Source: UBA9676 sp035532275
GTDB lineage: Bacteria; Actinomycetota; Actinomycetes; Streptosporangiales; Streptosporangiaceae
Length of the DNA stretch: 64,000 bases
Direction of reading: 5' to 3'
NCBI GenBank assembly: GCA_035532275.1
Contig: DATKRG010000203.1
Coordinates: forward strand, 12,655-76,654
A model generated the notes under the pieces. It was not told the origin of the DNA and did not search any database. It worked only from the letters and a program-made list of their open reading frames with translations. This document shows positions 25,617 through 33,383 of this stretch, piece by piece. Positions within the stretch are counted from its first letter, which is position 1, and each line of letters opens with the position of its first letter. The translations under genes were made by a program, and so were the position numbers.

Positions 25617-26855
25617 TCATGAGGCCGTGATGGCGCGGCCGCGGGACGTGCGCCAGGCCGGTGACCTGGTGGACGGGGGGAAGGTGACGTCGATGGCCAG
25701 GCCGCCGCCGGGGCGGGGGTGCGCGGTGATGGCGGCGGCGTGGGCGGTGGCGATGGCGCGGATGATGGACAGGCCGAGCCCGTGGCCGCGGTCGCGGCGG
25801 GCTGAGCGCGGGCCGAGGCGCTGGAAGGGCTGGAACAGGCGGTCGACCTCGGCGGGCGGGATGACCTGCCCGGAGTTGGTCACCGACAGGACGGTGCCGA
25901 CGTGGCTGGTCTTGGTGGTGATCTGGATGTCCCCGCCGGGGATGTTGTGCCAGACGGCGTTGTCGATCAGGTTGGTCACCAGCTGCTGGACCAGGAGGGG
26001 GTCACCGTCGAGGGCGGCGGGCTGGATATCGGCGTGGACGTTCAGGGCGAGGCGGCTGATAGCGGGGCGGGCGGCGGCCAGGGCGGCGCTGGTGATGGCG
26101 GCCAGGTCGGCGGGCTCGTCCTTGCCGGTGCCGCCTTCGCTGCTGGCCAGGGTGAGCAGTGCGTCGATGAGGCGTTCCTGCTCGGCGTTGAAGGCGAGCA
26201 GGTCCTGGCTGACGGACTGCCAGGTGCCGGCGGTGGCGGCGGGGTCGGCGAGGGTGACCTCGAGCAGGGCGCGTTCGCGGGTCAGGGGCGTGCGCAGCTC
26301 GTGCGAGGCGTTGGCGGCGAACCGCCGCTGGGCGTCGAAGGAGGCTTCCAGCCGCGCGAACAGGTTATCGAGGGTGTCGGCGAGTTCCTTGAGCTCGTCG
26401 TCGGGTCCTGGCAGGGCCAGCCGCTCGTGCAGGCTGCTGGCGGAGATCCGCCGGGCGGCGGCGGTGATCGCGCGCAGCGGGCGCAGCACCCGGCCGGCGA
26501 TGAGCCAGCCGATCGCGGCGGCGGCAACCGCGATGACCGTCAGGGCGATGCCGGAGGCGATCAGCAGCTGCTGCCTGTCCTCCAAGGTGATCTGCCCGAG
26601 ACCCGTCATGTGGATCACCGCCTCTGACGGCTGGACGGCGGCGATGGGGACTACTTTGCCTCGCTCGCGGACGAGCACTGGGTGCATCGTGTGCCCGCCG
26701 AGCAGACCGTAGAGCACGTAGGTAAAGGCGAGCACGGTCGCGCCGCAGGCCAGGAACACCGCGCCGCCGTACAGGACGGTAAGGCGCAGCCGGGCGGTAC
26801 GGCGGGGCAACCGCAGCCAGCGCGGAGGACTGAGGCGCGGGCGGGCGGTACGCAT
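25617..26855 (-). CDS. Sensor histidine kinase of a two-component system
   Basis: 412 residues. Two membrane segments at about residues 25-53 and 96-120 frame a short (~40 residue) extracellular loop. HAMP is at ~121-175, then H-box ANASHELRTPL with His185, N-box NLIDNAVWHN and G-box GHGLGLSI. The ATG overlaps the response regulator stop (ATGA). The small sensor loop suggests membrane or small-ion sensing. Likely controls its own divergent promoter and the adjacent peptidase. Confidence 0.93.
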   Translation of the reverse strand: MRTARPRLSPPRWLRLPRRTARLRLTVLYGGAVFLACGATVLAFTYVLYGLLGGHTMHPVLVRERGKVVPIAAVQPSEAVIHMTGLGQITLEDRQQLLIASGIALTVIAVAAAAIGWLIAGRVLRPLRAITAAARRISASSLHERLALPGPDDELKELADTLDNLFARLEASFDAQRRFAANASHELRTPLTRERALLEVTLADPAATAGTWQSVSQDLLAFNAEQERLIDALLTLASSEGGTGKDEPADLAAITSAALAAARPAISRLALNVHADIQPAALDGDPLLVQQLVTNLIDNAVWHNIPGGDIQITTKTSHVGTVLSVTNSGQVIPPAEVDRLFQPFQRLGPRSARRDRGHGLGLSIIRAIATAHAAAITAHPRPGGGLAIDVTFPPSTRSPAWRTSRGRAITAS

Positions 26856-27517
26856 CAGGGTCCTCCGATGCGGTAGCCGCTTTCCCGGACGGTCTGGATC
26901 ACCGGCGGGTCGCCGAGCTTGGCCCGCAGCCGGCCGATGGTCGTCTTCACCGTCCTGGTGAACGGGTCGGCCTCTTCATCCCATACCCGTTCGAGCAGTT
27001 CCTCGGCCGGGACCGGCCGCCCGTCGGCGGCGAGCAGGCATTCCAGGACGGCGAGTTCCTTGCGGGTCAGCGGCAGGCGCCGCCCGGCGCGGACCGCGAC
27101 CCGCCGGGCCGGGTCCAGGCTCAGGTCGCCGTGCTCCAGGCTGGCGGGCTGCGGGGCTGCGGCGCGCCGGGCCAGGGCCCGGATGCGGGCGGTCAGCTCG
27201 GCGAAGTGGAACGGCTTGGGCAGGTAATCATCGGCGCCCAGATCGAGGCCCTCGACCCGGTCCTGGACCGACCTGGCCGCGGTCAGCATCAGCACCCGGC
27301 TCTCGGATCTGCCCGCGGCAAGGGCCCGGCAGACGTCATCGCCGTGCGTGCCGGGCAGGTCCCGGTCCAGCACCACGACGTCATAGCGGTTGACCGCCGC
27401 CCGCTCCAGGGCCGCGTCGCCGTCCAGGGCCACGTCGACGGCCATGCCCTCGCGGCGCAGCCCGGCAGCCACTGTCTCGGCCAGGAACTCGTCGTCCTCG
27501 GCTATCAGCACTCGCAT
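26855..27517 (-). CDS. OmpR/PhoB-family response regulator
   Basis: 220 residues from ATG 27517, preceded by GGGAG 7 nt upstream; the frame is open to 27595 but lacks a better site. Receiver domain with acidic pair D8/D9, phosphoacceptor D51 in VVVLDRDLPG, Thr in LMLTAARS and Lys in LPKPFHF. The winged-helix output domain follows (LTRKELAVLECLLAADGRPVPAEELLERVW, in segments). Order is regulator then kinase, divergent from the sedolisin gene. Confidence 0.94.
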   Translation of the reverse strand: MRVLIAEDDEFLAETVAAGLRREGMAVDVALDGDAALERAAVNRYDVVVLDRDLPGTHGDDVCRALAAGRSESRVLMLTAARSVQDRVEGLDLGADDYLPKPFHFAELTARIRALARRAAAPQPASLEHGDLSLDPARRVAVRAGRRLPLTRKELAVLECLLAADGRPVPAEELLERVWDEEADPFTRTVKTTIGRLRAKLGDPPVIQTVRESGYRIGGP

Positions 27518-27568
27518 CGCATCTCCCGCTGCTTGCCGCGCCTGGTGGCATGCCAGCCAGCCGCCCGG

Positions 27569-27631
27569 GTCACAGGATCGCAGGTCGCAGGTCACAGCCA
27601 GGCCACATTTTCTGTGGCCGAGCTGTGACCT
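27569..27631. promoter_or_regulatory. 43-bp palindrome and direct repeats in the divergent promoter
   Basis: GTCACAG occurs at 27569 and 27591 with a GTCGCAG at 27584, an OmpR-like run of direct repeats. The last copy is also the left arm of a 43-bp palindrome, 27589-27631: AGGTCACAGC, ca, GGCCACA, ttttc, TGTGGCC, ga, GCTGTGACCT. Both outer (10 bp) and inner (7 bp) arms are perfect. It lies 52 bp upstream of the regulator start and 80 bp upstream of the peptidase start, so it is the likely binding site of the response regulator. Confidence 0.6.
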
Positions 27632-27710
27632 CCCGATCTGTACAACTGCTTACCGGGGGAGAGCAGGAGAAAGACACGATGTCCCGTCTTGGCTTTTCGA
27701 GGAGGCCACG

Positions 27711-29270
27711 ATGAACGGCAAGACAGGCGGCAACCGGGGCCCGCGGCGCGCGGGAGCCCTGGCTGTCGTGGCAGCCGCCGCCGTGCTGGTGGCGGCGTGC
27801 GGCGGCGGTCCCTCGTCCCCTGTCGGCTCTTCCTCGACAGAGTCGGCGACCTACCGGGCGGACCTTGCCTACGCGCAGTGCATGCGAGCCCACGGCCTGA
27901 CGAAGTTCCCCAACCCCAATCCATCGGGGGGCTTCAGCTTCAGCCCGGTCCTGAACGGCAACGGCAACAGCCCCGCGGCGCGGGCTAATGACGCCTGCAA
28001 GCACCTGCTGCCTCGCGGCAGCGCGACAGCGCCGGCGACGACCAGCCCGCCTGGTGCCGTAGCGGCTGACTGCCTGGCCTCCCGGCCGCCGTGTTATGCA
28101 CCCCGGCAGTTCCGGGTCGCCTACGGCATCCAGCCGCTGCCGGATCGCGGGATCACCGGCCGCGGCGTCACGGTGGTGCTGCCCGAGGAGGCCGAAACGG
28201 GGCCGGCGCGGCCTCAGCCGCCCACCGGCATCCTGCAGGCAGTCACCGACATCCGGCAGGACGTGGCGGGCTTCGACAGCCGGTTCGGGCTGCCCCCGGC
28301 ACGGATCCAGGTCATCACGACCCTGGCCGGCTCGTCCGCCTCGCCGTGGCTGGCCGGCGTGGAGGAGGTGGAGGACACCGAGCTGGTGCACGCGGTCGCC
28401 CCGGACGCTGCCATCGTTGAGCTTCTGGTCGACCCGGCGGACGTGAGCACCCCGGCGAAGTTCGCTGACACGTGGGCCACGGCGGTGCGGATCGCCGCCC
28501 GCCACGGCGAGGTGATCTCGCAGAGCGGCATCGGTCAGGACTTCAACCTGGGTGAGGGCTCCTGGACCAGCGCGGAGGTGGCGACCATGAACTCGGCGCT
28601 GCAGTACGCCGCCGCCCGCCATGTCACCGTCGTGGTCGCGTCGGGAGATGAGGGCGCGCTCGGCAACGGCTCGTCCACGCCGGTCAAGGGGATCATCCTG
28701 CCCACGTCCGACCCGCTGGTGCTCGCGGCCGGCGGCACCAGCCTGACCGCGAACCCGGTCACCGGCGCGTACATCAGCGAGACCGCCTGGAACACCCCGC
28801 CCGAACCGAATGGCGGGCCGTCCGCGTCGGGTGGCGGGTTCAGCCACCTGTTCGCCCGGCCCGCCTACCAGGACGGCGTGCCCGGCATCGGCGCCACCCG
28901 GGGCGTGCCGGACGTCGCCGCGGACGCCTCCTCCGGCACCGGCATGGCGCTCGCGTTCAGCGCGCCGGGCGGCGGCTACGAGTTCTTCGGGGCCGGCGGC
29001 ACCAGCGCGGCCGCGCCGTTCTGGGCGGGGCTGATCGCCCTGGCCGACCAGGAGGCCGGTCACCCGCTCGGCTTCGTCAACCCGGCCATCTACCGGATCG
29101 CCCGCGGTCCGCTGTACCACAAGGCGTTCCACGACATCACCACCGGCAACAACACCGTGGTCCTCAACGGGGTCACGGTCACCGGCTACCAGGCCGGACC
29201 CGGCTGGGACCCGGTCACCGGCTGGGGGACCCCCGACGCCCAAGTCCTCATCCCCCTGCTCGCCCGCTGA
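27711..29270 (+). CDS. Sedolisin-like (S53) serine-carboxyl peptidase, lipoprotein
   Basis: 519 residues; ATG 27711 with GAGGAGG 6 nt upstream. Signal peptide with lipobox LVAAC, Cys30. Residues ~48-100 resemble a small actinobacterial lipoprotein domain (LAYAQCMRAHGLTKFPNPNP). The S53 domain runs from ~125: catalytic pair E218/D222 in GVEEVEDTELVHAVAPDA, oxyanion Asp313 in VASGDEG and nucleophile Ser432 in GGTSAAAPFW, followed by the GWDPVTGWGTP end. All catalytic residues are present, but no typical long pro-domain. Expected at the outer membrane face, active in acid conditions. Regulated by the adjacent two-component system by inference. Confidence 0.9.
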   Translation: MNGKTGGNRGPRRAGALAVVAAAAVLVAACGGGPSSPVGSSSTESATYRADLAYAQCMRAHGLTKFPNPNPSGGFSFSPVLNGNGNSPAARANDACKHLLPRGSATAPATTSPPGAVAADCLASRPPCYAPRQFRVAYGIQPLPDRGITGRGVTVVLPEEAETGPARPQPPTGILQAVTDIRQDVAGFDSRFGLPPARIQVITTLAGSSASPWLAGVEEVEDTELVHAVAPDAAIVELLVDPADVSTPAKFADTWATAVRIAARHGEVISQSGIGQDFNLGEGSWTSAEVATMNSALQYAAARHVTVVVASGDEGALGNGSSTPVKGIILPTSDPLVLAAGGTSLTANPVTGAYISETAWNTPPEPNGGPSASGGGFSHLFARPAYQDGVPGIGATRGVPDVAADASSGTGMALAFSAPGGGYEFFGAGGTSAAAPFWAGLIALADQEAGHPLGFVNPAIYRIARGPLYHKAFHDITTGNNTVVLNGVTVTGYQAGPGWDPVTGWGTPDAQVLIPLLAR

Positions 29271-29283
29271 GGCACCGCGACAT

Positions 29284-29321
29284 GTTCCGGGTTTCCGGTG
29301 CCATTGCCCGGAACCCGGAAC
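29284..29321 (+). terminator. Terminator-like hairpin after the sedolisin gene
   Basis: GTTCCGGGTT-T-CCGG pairs with CCGGAACCCGGAAC around a 9-nt loop, with one bulged T. It begins 14 nt after the stop codon. No T-tract, as usual in high-GC actinobacteria. Confidence 0.65.
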
Positions 29322-29372
29322 GTTGCCGGCTTCCCGGGTCTGATCCGGACGCTGGTACCGGCTGATGACTTA

Positions 29373-29412
29373 GTGGGTGGCCCCGGAAGTTCGTCGGGGG
29401 TCCATCAAGCGG
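29373..29412. repeat. 40-bp direct repeat, copy A (IS630-end-like)
   Basis: Matches 30110-30149 at 33 of 40 positions (shared core GGGTGGCC, AAGTTCG, CGGGGGT, CATCA). Copy B abuts the stop of the IS630-type transposase tail, so copy A is probably the end of a related, lost IS copy. Confidence 0.6.
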
Positions 29413-29463
29413 TGGCGGTCTCAAACCCGGGTTCCGTGGCGGGAGGAGTGGGAGACTTCCAGC

Positions 29464-30087
29464 GTGCCGAGACGTACCTGGCTCGACCAGAAGGTCGACG
29501 CGCTCCTGGAGGAACTCGCTGCGTCCGGCATGGACCTCGATCGGCGACGTGCCGGTGAGCTGATCACCGATCGGGTCCGCGCTGTGGCAGCCCTCATGCG
29601 GGTCACCGCGCCGACCGCCCGCAGGTACCTGGACGACGAGACAGTCAGGGACATGGCGCGGCGGATGCTGTTCGAGTTCGCCGCCGAGCAGCCAGGCGCC
29701 GATCTGCTGGAGGTGCCAAGGACCGTCCCGGTGCCGCTTGTCTTTGCCGGGGTCATCGTTGCCGCCCTGGCCGAGGCAATGCAGGTCCGGGCGGCGAACG
29801 AGCCATCTGATCGCCTTGGCGGCGTGGTCGCCATCTACGGGCAGGTGCTGTCGGGGCTTGGGCAGATCACCGCCGAGGCCGCGTCAGGCCAGGCCGGCAA
29901 TTCGGCAAAGGCCATGTTCCCGCCCGCGTTGCTGCGCCGTGCCGCCAGGTACATCGGCAGCGCCGCCGACCTGGCCGCGAGTGGTGGCAACCTCCCGGAC
30001 GGGGTTCCCGAGGCAGCACGCGGCGAGCTGGCCGCGGCCCTCCGCCGAGACGCCGACGGGTTGATCACAGTCATCACCAAGGCGTGA
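29464..30087 (+). CDS. Hypothetical protein, possible DNA-binding, between IS-end repeats
   Basis: 207 residues from GTG 29464, with GGGAG about 11 nt upstream; the frame is open to 29377 but that part crosses repeat copy A. The N-terminal segment has an HTH-like stretch, VAALMRVTAPTARRYLDDETV. The middle is hydrophobic-helical (VPLVFAGVIVAALAEAMQV) and the C-terminus is helical, ending GELAAALRRDADGLITVI. I do not recognise the family. It is bounded by two related 40-bp IS630-end-like repeats, so it may be cargo. Confidence 0.6.
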   Translation: MPRRTWLDQKVDALLEELAASGMDLDRRRAGELITDRVRAVAALMRVTAPTARRYLDDETVRDMARRMLFEFAAEQPGADLLEVPRTVPVPLVFAGVIVAALAEAMQVRAANEPSDRLGGVVAIYGQVLSGLGQITAEAASGQAGNSAKAMFPPALLRRAARYIGSAADLAASGGNLPDGVPEAARGELAAALRRDADGLITVITKA

Positions 30088-30109
30088 GGGCTGCAGCTGG
30101 GGGATCTTG

Positions 30110-30149
30110 GCGGGTGGCCGGGTAAGTTCGCCGGGGGTTCATCAGGCGG
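30110..30149. repeat. 40-bp direct repeat, copy B (IS630 end)
   Basis: Contains the stop codon of the IS630 transposase remnant (30142-30144, minus strand) and the sequence just beyond it. Paired with 29373-29412. Confidence 0.6.
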
Positions 30150-30424
30150 CCTCTGGCAGGCTGGCCGGCTTGGCGGGAGGTTCTTCGCGGGCGCTGATCC
30201 GTTCGGGTAGCCGGGCGAGGTCTGCGGCGGTGAACTTCCAGTTGAACGGCCGGGCGGTCTTGTTGTACCGGCCGGTGAACGCCAGCAGGGTGGCAGAGAG
30301 CTGGGCGGTGCTGGCGAAGTCGTTCGGGGAGACGGCCTTTTTCTGCACGATCGAGAAGAAGATCTCTATCTGGTTCAGCCAGGACGCGTGGACCGGCGTG
30401 TGGATCAAGATGGCGTTCGGCCAG
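30142..30424 (-). pseudogene. IS630-family transposase, C-terminal remnant
   Basis: The minus strand reads ILIHTPVHASWLNQIEIFFS, IVQKKAVSPNDFAS, then FTGRYNKTARPFNWKF and stops at 30142. HASWLNQIEIFFSIVQ is the second half of the DDE core of IS630 transposases (catalytic Glu in QIE). The N-terminal two thirds are absent: at ~30,424 the sequence switches to an unrelated helicase shard. Non-functional. Confidence 0.85.
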
Positions 30425-30600
30425 GGCTGTCTTCGGGCCACCAGACGGTGATCTGGTCGTGCGGGCTGTCCATGCGGTCGACCCGGCCGACTCGCTGCTC
30501 GGCGACGCGCAAGGTCGTGGGCAGGTCGAGGTGCACTAGCGCCGCTGCGCCCTGCAAATTCAATCCCTCGTTGAGTGCGTCGGAACACAACGAGACCAGC
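30424..30600 (-). pseudogene. SNF2/RapA-type helicase fragment (motifs V-VI)
   Basis: The minus strand reads VSLCSDALNEGLNLQGAA then LVHLDLPTTLRVAEQRVGR, VDRMDSPHDQITVWWPEDSP. These are helicase motif V and the arginine-finger motif VI (QRVGRVDR) of SNF2-like helicases of the kind found in defence loci. Both sides are cut: by IS630 sequence at ~30,424 and ISAs1 sequence at ~30,590. About 58 codons survive. Confidence 0.75.
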
Positions 30601-31362
30601 TACTTCACCGAACTCCTGGAACCTCTGGACCTGGCCGGTGCCGTGGTGACCTTCGACGCCCTCCATACGGTACGGGCGAACCTGAACTGGCTGGCAGGCG
30701 AGAAGAAAGGCCACTACATCGCCGTGGTGAAGAAGAACCAGCCCAGCCTGCATGCGCAGATCAAGAACCTGCCCTGGCGGCAGATCCCGGCCGCTGCCCC
30801 CCAGCGCGACCGCGGCCACGGCCGCGAGGAACACCGCACGCTCAAAGCCGCCACCATCGCCGCCGGGCTCTGCTTCCCGTATGCCATGCAGGCCCTCCGC
30901 GTCACCCGCCGGATCCGGCCCCTTCCTGGTGGGAAATGGCGGACCGTCACCACCTACGCGGTCACCAGCCTGACCGTCGGCCAGGCCACTCCCGCCCAGC
31001 TCGCCGGATGGATACGCGGCCACTGGCGCATCGAAGCCCTGCACCACATCCATTCTCCAGGGGTCCCCAGCCTGTCGCATGACGTAGCGCCAGATGCCCG
31101 GCGGAGAGCTTTGGCAGCATGCCCCGATGGGTGTAGTGCTCGTTGTCGCTGCTAGTCACAGGCTCGGCCCGTGCGGACGCGCCACGTATGCAACACCTCA
31201 GCCGCTAACGGCGACTTGTTGATCATGTCTCAACCTGGACAAACCAGGGAAACATCCGATTCATCCCGATCCGGACCCCTGGAGAAGCTCCGCGACGTTA
31301 CCTACGGCGAAGACGCATCCCAGACCCGGACCGGCAACGGACCCCAGGTCATGGCCACGCTC
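30588..31362 (+). mobile_element. ISAs1-family transposase remnant, interrupted by a 234-bp insert
   Basis: Residues NETSYFTELLEPLDLAGAVV, FDALHTVRANLNWL, YIAVVKKNQPSLHAQIKNLP, RGHGREEHRTLK and RGHWRIEALHHI match the DDE domain of ISAs1/H-repeat transposases. The match breaks at 31050 and resumes at 31287 with RDVTYGEDASQTRTGNGPQV, ending at ~31362. The break is filled by the inverted-ended element at 31053-31286. The N-terminal half of the transposase is missing. Same reading frame on both sides. Confidence 0.85.
31053..31286. mobile_element. 234-bp MITE-like element with 14-bp terminal inverted repeats
   Basis: TTCTCCAGGGGTCC at 31053-31066 is the exact reverse complement of GGACCCCTGGAGAA at 31273-31286. 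The inside carries no convincing gene. Removing the insert with a possible TCC target duplication restores the ISAs1 codons for LHHIRDV precisely, which defines the insertion point. A non-autonomous element mobilised in trans is the simplest reading. Confidence 0.7.
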
Positions 31363-31480
31363 ATATGCCGGGGCACTGGGGTCCGGGGTGCCGGTCTCAT
31401 GCGAAGCGCCACCCAGACTCGGCTGGTTCGCATATGGCTTGATCCTGGTCAGCTTGCCAAGCCCGATGCCCGGCGGGCCA

Positions 31481-32830
31481 TCACAGCGGAGCAGTGGCGA
31501 TGTTGTTGAGATGTGATTGAGTCTCCCTGAGCGTGGGCAAGCCGCCGGACACGGAGATGTAACGCTGCCCGGCAATGAGCAGCTCCTCGGCAGGGAACCG
31601 GGTGATGACCTCGCAGCCTTCAGCGGTGACAACCACCTCCTCCTCGATGCGGGCCGCTGACCAGCCGTCGCTGCCAGGCCAGTAAGTCTCGAGAGCGAAT
31701 ACCATGCCTTGTTCCAGCACCTCGGGATGGTCGAATGACGTCAGTTTGCTGAAGATCGGCCGCTCCCAGATCGACAGCCCGACGCCGTGCCCGTACTGCA
31801 GCCCGAAAGCAGCTTCCTCATTGGGAAAGCCAAATTCGGTCGCGTCGGGCCATTGTGCGCAGATGTCCGCTGTGGTGGCACCTGGCCGTACCAGCGCCAA
31901 AGCCCGGTCCATGTACTCACGGGCCCGGTTATATGCATCGCGCTGTGCTATTGACGCACTGCCGACCGCGAAAGTTCGGTAATAGCAAGTGCGATATCCA
32001 TTATAGCTGTGCAGGATGTCGAAGAAAGCAGGATCACCCGGTCGTATAAGCCTGTCGCTGTACACATGCGGATGTGGTGAGCATCGTTCCCCGGAGATAG
32101 CGTTGACGCCCTCCACGTGCTCCGATCCGAGGTCGTAGAGCGTCTTGCTGACCAGGCCTACGCATTCGTTCTCACGGACACCAGGCCGGAGGAATGCGTA
32201 CAGGGAGTCGTAGGCTGCATCGACCATCGCTGCGGCGCTCGTCAGCAACGAAATCTCATCCTGGGTCTTGAGCCGCCGGGCCTCAAGGAATACCTGCTGT
32301 CCGTCGACAACAGCGATGCCGAGCCTTTGCAGGGCCAGCAGCACGGGAATCTCCACGATATCGACACCAAGTGGTTCGCCGGCCAGGCCACGTGCAGCGA
32401 GCTCGACGTGTACCTTGCTGGCGACATCCTCGGCACGGCCCGAAGCCGGATTAATCGCGCCGCGCAGGGTGGACAGGCCCGCGCGTGAGCGGCTCGCCGC
32501 GGACTGGCCGTCCCGGGACTGATCACCATGCTGATCACCCAGCCATGGGCAATAGAGTTCATGATGGCGTGCCGCAGAGCCAAAGTCCCATACGATCGGG
32601 AGGCAGCCTCGCATTAGCAGGGCAAATCGAGTCATCTTGTCCATGCCCCAAGTGCCGATGTGCGTGGCTGTCATATACCGGATGTTATGGAAGTCGAAAG
32701 TAAGCAGCGCACCGAGGTCAGAGCGCTCCAGCTCGGCTTGCAGCCTGGACAGCCGCTCTTCGCGAAGCCGCTGGAAGTCGACGCGCTGCTCCCAGTCGAC
32801 GGCGTTGGTACCATACGTATGAGTTCCCAA
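31481..32830 (-). CDS. M24-family (creatinase/Xaa-Pro peptidase-like) protein
   Basis: 449 residues, start probably TTG 32830. The creatinase N-terminal domain is at ~1-200 (DLGALLTFDFHNIRYMTATH). The pita-bread domain has the metal-ligand motifs FFDILHSYNGYRTCYYRTF, YGHGVGLSIWERP, ALETYWPG and IEEEVVVTAEG. The first Asp, the His and both Glu are present, but the second Asp of the usual D(x)10D pair is Cys (GYRTC). It may bind one metal or act as a non-peptidase hydrolase. It follows the XRE-cupin regulator on the same strand; many M24 genes in such islands open small cyclic amides or lyse small metabolites. Confidence 0.82.
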   Translation of the reverse strand: MGTHTYGTNAVDWEQRVDFQRLREERLSRLQAELERSDLGALLTFDFHNIRYMTATHIGTWGMDKMTRFALLMRGCLPIVWDFGSAARHHELYCPWLGDQHGDQSRDGQSAASRSRAGLSTLRGAINPASGRAEDVASKVHVELAARGLAGEPLGVDIVEIPVLLALQRLGIAVVDGQQVFLEARRLKTQDEISLLTSAAAMVDAAYDSLYAFLRPGVRENECVGLVSKTLYDLGSEHVEGVNAISGERCSPHPHVYSDRLIRPGDPAFFDILHSYNGYRTCYYRTFAVGSASIAQRDAYNRAREYMDRALALVRPGATTADICAQWPDATEFGFPNEEAAFGLQYGHGVGLSIWERPIFSKLTSFDHPEVLEQGMVFALETYWPGSDGWSAARIEEEVVVTAEGCEVITRFPAEELLIAGQRYISVSGGLPTLRETQSHLNNIATAPL

Positions 32831-33345
32831 CCTACTATCCCTTCGGTCGCGGGCGGATTTAGGGACATTCCTTCTGATCTTCTAGCGGCCTCTGCAATCC
32901 CGCCCGTGCCCCGGCCCGACGATAGGATGGTGCCGAAATCTGGTGCATGTGGTGTTGTCCGGCGCGTCATTATGAGCTAGATATGCCTCGATACCCGGGC
33001 CAGGACGCATCTAAAGCCCCCGTGAGGTGATCGTGATCCGCGCGGGGCTTTCGAATGCTGTTACGGCAACGATGCCGCCTGGTCTTGTGAGATCCAACGG
33101 ATGGGAGCAAGTCCCCGCCTGTCTCAGCACACCAGGCCTGACCCGGGATGGCCGGGATGGTGGGTGCCGAGCCGCCACTCAGCCCGACGTAGGTGGCGGC
33201 AACAGCGCGTTCGACCGGCTCGCAACCGGGACTGACCAGGCGCCTTGCCGCTCCGCATGGCTGCCATGTTAAGCTCTGCTGCAGAGAGTGTCAATCACTA
33301 CTTCACATGGCTGGCTCCATGGCCTCGCCCTCGTGAGTGCAGGCG
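32831..33345. other. Long 5' intergenic region of the M24 gene
   Basis: About 515 bp with no supported coding frame. It contains the hairpin at 33013-33051. I see no known riboswitch consensus. Confidence 0.5.
33013..33051. terminator. AAAGCCCC/GGGGCTTT hairpin upstream of M24
   Basis: AAAGCCCC (33013-33020) pairs with GGGGCTTT (33044-33051), loop 23 nt. It lies ~180 nt upstream of the M24 start and ~330 nt below the regulator gene on the same strand. It could be a terminator or an attenuator for M24. Confidence 0.45.
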
Positions 33346-33378
33346 GGGCCGGTGACAGGCGGATGCTGTCACCGGCCC
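33346..33378 (-). terminator. Strong terminator of the XRE-cupin regulator
   Basis: GGGCCGGTGACAG and CTGTCACCGGCCC form a perfect 13-bp stem with a 7-nt loop, 5 nt after the regulator stop codon on the minus strand. Confidence 0.75.
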
Positions 33379-33383
33379 GGAGC

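Noticed and set aside
27390..27710. N-terminal extension of the sedolisin ORF into the divergent region
   Set aside because: The extension crosses the palindrome and lacks a signal peptide; the lipoprotein start at 27711 has a strong ribosome site.
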